A stretch of 64,000 nucleotides of DNA from Cyanobacteria bacterium SZAS-4 (GTDB lineage Bacteria; Cyanobacteriota; Vampirovibrionia; Obscuribacterales; Obscuribacteraceae). The notes under the pieces are model-generated. The model worked only from the letters and a program-made list of their open reading frames with translations. It was not told where the DNA came from and searched no databases. Made by a program: the position numbers and the translations under genes. How positions within the stretch are numbered: the first letter of the stretch is position 1; each line of letters starts with the position of its first letter. The stretch is from positions 124,001-188,000 of the forward strand of contig JAFEAT010000003.1 in the NCBI GenBank assembly GCA_018266255.1. The letters run 5' to 3'. Below are positions 60,831-64,000 of the stretch, piece after piece.

Positions 60831-61535
60831 TTATCCCTTGCTCTCCACTTCGTAGACGCCGTCGTCGTAGACACCGCTGTCTACGTCAGAAACTATTTCA
60901 CCTGCACGCAAGCTGATTACGCGTTTACGCATCGCGTTGACAATCGGTTGGTCGTGCGTCGAGATAAGCACCGTTGTGCCTCTTTGACTAATTCTTTCCA
61001 GCAGTTGAACGATTTCTAGAGACGTGGCTGGGTCCAGGTTTCCTGTTGGTTCGTCTGCCAACAAGACTGGTGGTCCGTTCACGATTGCTCTGGCGATGCC
61101 GACACGCTGCTGTTCACCGCCTGAAAGTTCATCGGGATAAGCATCGCCTTTGTTGTCCAGGTTGACCACGCAGAGTGCGCTGTTAACGCGCTTCGCTACT
61201 TGTTTTTCGTCCAGTCCAAGGGCTCGCAAAATGTAGGCAACGTTGTTGAATACTGTTTGTCTGGGGAGCAGTCTGTAGTCTTGGAAGATGATGCCCAATC
61301 TGCGGCGCAACAGCGGAACTTGACCCTTCTGGATCTTTGTCAGATTGACACCACCGATGAGGACACTGCCTCTTGTCGGCGCTTCTTCTCTGTACAGCAA
61401 GCGCATCAACGTTGATTTGCCTGCACCCGATGGTCCCACCAGGAATGCAAATTCTCCCAGTGCGATGTGCAAGTTTATGTTGGTGAGAGCGGGTCTCCCA
61501 GCATAGTCTTTGCACACATTTTGTAATCGGATCAC
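60831..61535 (-). CDS. ftsE: Cell division ATP-binding protein FtsE
   Basis: 234-residue ABC ATPase: Walker [16 protein letters not shown]-loop in [16 protein letters not shown], signature [15 protein letters not shown], Walker [14 protein letters not shown] and H-loop STHDQPI. FtsE is the nearest subfamily because of the FQDYRLL motif and the coupled ftsX gene. GTG start eight bases after AAGG. A C-terminal acidic tail of about 20 residues ([16 protein letters not shown]) is an extra feature. Confidence 0.95.
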   Translation of the reverse strand: MIRLQNVCKDYAGRPALTNINLHIALGEFAFLVGPSGAGKSTLMRLLYREEAPTRGSVLIGGVNLTKIQKGQVPLLRRRLGIIFQDYRLLPRQTVFNNVAYILRALGLDEKQVAKRVNSALCVVNLDNKGDAYPDELSGGEQQRVGIARAIVNGPPVLLADEPTGNLDPATSLEIVQLLERISQRGTTVLISTHDQPIVNAMRKRVISLRAGEIVSDVDSGVYDDGVYEVESKG

Positions 61536-61660
61536 TTCAGTTACCTTCCAGAATCGCCTCGTAAAGGCGATCGCAGCTGTTTAAACGCCCGCGAACGGGT
61601 AGCCAAATCCTAACATAGTAGTCAGCAGGAAACCTTGAAAGCTTCCAACCTTGTGTTTTG

Positions 61661-62569
61661 TTAAATGTCGCGGGCATGCGAAAGGGCAGCGTAATAACAA
61701 TCAGAGCATATCGATTCGGACCCATGCAGCGACTGTGTTGGTTGCTTACATTTCGGGCACAGTGGGAAACCCTGTTTACGCCGCCACTGGCGCAGTTTCA
61801 GCTCTTGTTCGAACATCGAAAAAATGCGGTGATTGAGGTCGAATTGTTTACTTCCTGCGCCTGAAGTTGAGTCTTCCTTAATGCCTGAAGACCGGTTGGG
61901 GTCTCTAATGCACTTACTTTCACCAAACGGAATCGACACGTTGAAATTTTTTAAAATGTCGAGATCCTGTGAACTTTGTTGCGGCAATTCCATTTTTAGG
62001 GCCGCTAATTCTTGCAGGTCGGATTCCGAAAGCGTAATCTCTGCAAGCTCTTCGGGGGTCGGCTCGCTTCGGCGTGGTTGCTTGTGAGCTTGAAATCGAT
62101 CGCCTTCGCTAACTGCTGGAGTGCCACCGTAATAATGCTTTAAATCGAAACGCATGCCGTTTACTTTCAAGCCCATGCTCTGGGCCGCCATGCGCATCTT
62201 GCTCACGATGGCTGGTTTTAAAAGGCTTAGTTCTTGTGCCACGGATGCATCTTTTACAGCAATAACTAAATTGCCTTCATAATCGAGAAAGAGTGGGCGA
62301 GATTTGTCGGCGAAAACTTCACCAATCATCAGAGGCCACAAGCTAAGCAGGGCGTGCTCTTTCAGGCGCTTGTCGAGTCCTAACGAGCCCACGAGTTTGG
62401 CCAGCACGTTGTCGATCGAGTCAAGCGAACGTTTTCCACGTTTCAACCGCTTCATCGCCGGCCCGTTCGGGTCCAGATCTCTCGGCAGCTCGTCTTTAGA
62501 ACCGTTGCCGAAGCGACGGAAGTTACTTTCGTGACTTTCTTGAGGTTTATGAAGATCGTCGTTGCTCAT
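61661..62569 (-). CDS. DUF721 (DciA-like) protein with C-terminal zinc ribbon
   Basis: 302 residues. A DUF721 domain (about 45-150) has VLAKLVGSLGLDKRLKEHAL, LWPLMIGEVFADKSRPLFLD and GNLVIAVKDASVAQELSLLK. DciA, the characterised member, loads the replicative helicase in bacteria lacking DnaC. After a charged linker, the last 45 residues carry GFPLCPKCKQPTQSLHG and ICSDCYYAALSH, a two-CxxC zinc ribbon that plain DciA proteins do not have. The helicase-loading role is inferred from the family. Lies upstream of ftsE on the same strand, 125 bases away. Confidence 0.75.
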   Translation of the reverse strand: MSNDDLHKPQESHESNFRRFGNGSKDELPRDLDPNGPAMKRLKRGKRSLDSIDNVLAKLVGSLGLDKRLKEHALLSLWPLMIGEVFADKSRPLFLDYEGNLVIAVKDASVAQELSLLKPAIVSKMRMAAQSMGLKVNGMRFDLKHYYGGTPAVSEGDRFQAHKQPRRSEPTPEELAEITLSESDLQELAALKMELPQQSSQDLDILKNFNVSIPFGESKCIRDPNRSSGIKEDSTSGAGSKQFDLNHRIFSMFEQELKLRQWRRKQGFPLCPKCKQPTQSLHGSESICSDCYYAALSHARDI

Positions 62570-62667
62570 GCTCTCGACATTGGCTGAAATGGCTTCACGT
62601 CTTAAAGTTAACAGTTTTAGGCACTTGTAATGCGAGAAACTTTCCTCATTTTGCAGATTGAGTGCGT

Positions 62668-62673
62668 TATAAT
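62668..62673 (+). promoter_or_regulatory. Candidate -10 box for SCP2 gene
   Basis: Perfect TATAAT about 85 bases before the SCP2-like gene start. No good -35 at standard distance. Confidence 0.3.
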
Positions 62674-62757
62674 CAGCCTGCTTAGCCGGTTTTCAACAAC
62701 GGCGACAAATGTCGGTCAGCTTGGCAGAGTCGGCAGTTGGCTGCGTAGACTTCTGAA

Positions 62758-63150
62758 ATGACCAGACAATTACGCGAATCCCAGGACAACTATGAGGACA
62801 ATTCTGTGCCAGCCGCAGAGGTAATCGAAGAACTCCGTAAGCGTTTCAAACCAGAGAATGCGCGCAATCTATCCGCTACATATCTGATCACTGTCAGAGG
62901 GCAAGGTGGAGGCTCATGGCTCACCAAAATTTCTGACGGCACGCTAGAAATGACACAACAGGCTCCTGATAGTCCGGCGCAAGCTGATTGCTTGATTTCA
63001 GTCGAAGCTGATGATCTGGAAGAAATTATTGCTGGTCGACTATCTGCAATGACAGCGGCGCTGTCTGGTGTGTTGTCGATCGAAGGCGAGCTGGGGCTGG
63101 CTATGCAGCTGGTGCCTGTGTTTTTCGAAGGGCAGGCGCCTTTTATTTAG
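62758..63150 (+). CDS. SCP2 sterol-carrier-type lipid-binding protein
   Basis: 130 residues of the SCP-2 fold: ATYLITVRGQGGGSWLTKISDG, a central acidic strand (ADCLISVEADDLEEIIAGRL) and the C-terminal hydrophobic groove segment LSGVLSIEGELGLAMQLVPVF. Such proteins bind fatty acyl or isoprenoid lipids in a hydrophobic cavity; in bacteria the ligand is usually unknown. No signal peptide. Convergent with aroE; the REP-like repeat lies between them. Confidence 0.8.
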   Translation: MTRQLRESQDNYEDNSVPAAEVIEELRKRFKPENARNLSATYLITVRGQGGGSWLTKISDGTLEMTQQAPDSPAQADCLISVEADDLEEIIAGRLSAMTAALSGVLSIEGELGLAMQLVPVFFEGQAPFI

Positions 63151-63173
63151 GGCTTTGTTGTCATTCGCGTTGA

Positions 63174-63196
63174 GCCGGCTTGGAAGCCGGCGCTCC
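63174..63196. repeat. REP-like single palindrome, copy 3
   Basis: GCCGGCTTGGAAGCCGGC (63174-63191, two 8-bp arms) followed by GCTCC, which is the GGAGC flank of the other copies in reverse. It is thus a half unit in opposite orientation, located between the convergent SCP2 and aroE genes. Confidence 0.7.
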
Positions 63197-63217
63197 GTGT
63201 GCAACGATTTGTTGGCA

Positions 63218-64000
63218 TTACATTTGGTGCCCTAGCGCCTGGCGGAATGCTGTGCGGAAAATTCCTATCGGCGGTGACTCTTCGGTCCAGAATTGGAAGG
63301 CTTTGTGGGCCTGGCGGATTAGCATCTCTGCTCCGTCGGCGCTTCGTAAGCCACGTTCTTTTGCGGCAGTGACGACCGCAGTGTCTTCTTGTGTTTTTGA
63401 ATAGACCATATCGAACACTAAGCTCTGCGGATCGAAACGACCTAGAAATTCGTCTAGCCAATCCGGCACAGGCACAGTGCCTTGCCCCATCGGCGTGCTA
63501 TTTACGATGAGCGATATATTGTCTGTCGAACAATCTGACCATGTGGTTCCCTTCAATACGATTCGCCCATCTAAAACTGGTTCGATTTCGCGAGCGACTG
63601 CATTGGCTCTGGCTGCATCTCTTGATACGAGAGCGACACTTTTGAAGCCGAGATTTTTCAGCGCTAGAATGGCCGCTTTGGCCGCACCACCTGTTCCGAT
63701 TATCGCAGCGAACGAACCTTTCGCTTTTCCTGGAATCAGCTCAGCTAGCGCTTCTTCGAACCCGCCAATATCGGTGTTGTGAGCGAGCAAAAAATTCTCT
63801 TCTAAAATCTTCACCGTATTTGATGCCTGAGCTTGAGCAGCCTCTTTCGTATGTCCGCCCGCCATGTGGTAGATAGCATCTTTGTGTGGAATGGTGACGT
63901 TGAATCCGGTGAATCCTTCTGCTGCCATTCGTTCTATTTCGCGTTCTAGATCGGCTGGTGCGATATCTACCAGCTCGTAGGAACCCTCTAGATTGCAGTA
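63218..64000 (-). CDS. aroE: Shikimate dehydrogenase, 5' end outside window
   Basis: About 260 visible residues of the enzyme that reduces 3-dehydroshikimate with NADPH. The frame runs open to the right edge, so the N-terminus (about 20-30 residues) is missing. The substrate Lys is in FNVTIPHKDAIYHM, the NADP-binding loop in IIGTGGAAKAAILAL, and the C-terminal DMVYSKTQEDTAVVTAAKERG and GAEMLIRQAHKAFQFWT are typical. Acts in chorismate synthesis with the DAHP synthase at 44679-45761. Confidence 0.95.
   Translation of the reverse strand, partial: YCNLEGSYELVDIAPADLEREIERMAAEGFTGFNVTIPHKDAIYHMAGGHTKEAAQAQASNTVKILEENFLLAHNTDIGGFEEALAELIPGKAKGSFAAIIGTGGAAKAAILALKNLGFKSVALVSRDAARANAVAREIEPVLDGRIVLKGTTWSDCSTDNISLIVNSTPMGQGTVPVPDWLDEFLGRFDPQSLVFDMVYSKTQEDTAVVTAAKERGLRSADGAEMLIRQAHKAFQFWTEESPPIGIFRTAFRQALGHQM

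Noticed and set aside
1..64000. tRNA, rRNA, prophage or insertion sequence genes
   Set aside because: I looked for T-loop motifs, transposase or integrase domains and terminal repeats with target duplications and found none I could support.

Overview
The window is bacterial chromosome of about 50% GC, densely coded on both strands. I see no insertion sequence, prophage, CRISPR array, rRNA or tRNA. The gene set suggests a non-photosynthetic relative of Cyanobacteria (Melainabacteria/Vampirovibrionia, possibly an Obscuribacter-like organism). The reasons are an expanded set of membrane Ser/Thr kinases with TPR or unknown outer domains, many exported TPR proteins, a Tad-type pilus component set, a radical-SAM/DUF2344 gene directly before an RNase E/G gene, and FtsZ with FtsEX. 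This taxonomic placement is inference; no marker was searched.

Layout. 1-1.3 kb: two small pseudopilin-like TadE/TadF proteins. 1.3-6.3 kb (minus): exported HMA-like metal-binding protein, mtnA, ftsZ and two exported TPR proteins. 6.6-9.3 kb: DUF445 membrane protein and Ser/Thr kinase 1, meeting tail to tail a Gln/Pro-rich unknown protein. 11.4-18.7 kb (plus): uvrA, then a probable iron-linked run of fur, feoA, a Cys-rich zinc-ribbon protein, an S1-domain/low-complexity protein and Ser/Thr kinase 2 with TPRs. 18.7-22.6 kb (minus): TadG-like protein, a small exported protein and an exported TPR protein. 23.2-28.6 kb (minus): radical-SAM/DUF2344 protein and RNase E/G with a striking His/Glu-rich tail. 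29.1-35.5 kb: small unknowns, a ymdB-PHP pair, an exported coiled-coil protein, a cupin and Ser/Thr kinase 3. 35.6-41.3 kb (minus): a complete PaoABC-type molybdenum aldehyde oxidoreductase cluster with its XdhC-like and MocA-like maturation factors. 41.3-49 kb: methyltransferase-like protein, free-standing ClpX-type zinc finger, exported coiled-coil protein and TPR lipoprotein, DAHP synthase, DUF421 protein and amino acid permease. 49.1-58.5 kb: two small ORFs, a 1541-residue exported SpoIVB-like (S55) protein with a beta-propeller, and four exported proteins of unknown function. 58.6-64 kb: tandem cyclophilins, ftsEX, a DciA-like protein with an added zinc ribbon, an SCP2 protein and the 3' part of aroE.

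Three themes run through the window. Envelope biology is prominent: pilus-like parts, lipoproteins, many signal peptides and FtsEX. Protein-kinase signalling appears as three one-pass kinases that share an activation-segment signature. Metal handling recurs in Fur/FeoA, the HMA protein, the Mo enzyme, several zinc ribbons and the His-rich RNase tail.

Two families of short dispersed palindromes lie between genes. One is an 18-bp GC-rich palindrome with a conserved flank, present as two double units and one single unit. The other is a 65-bp imperfect palindrome found twice, at identical length and with one compensatory base-pair change. These repeats, the leader before the radical-SAM gene and the several unknown exported proteins are the least explained parts of the window.
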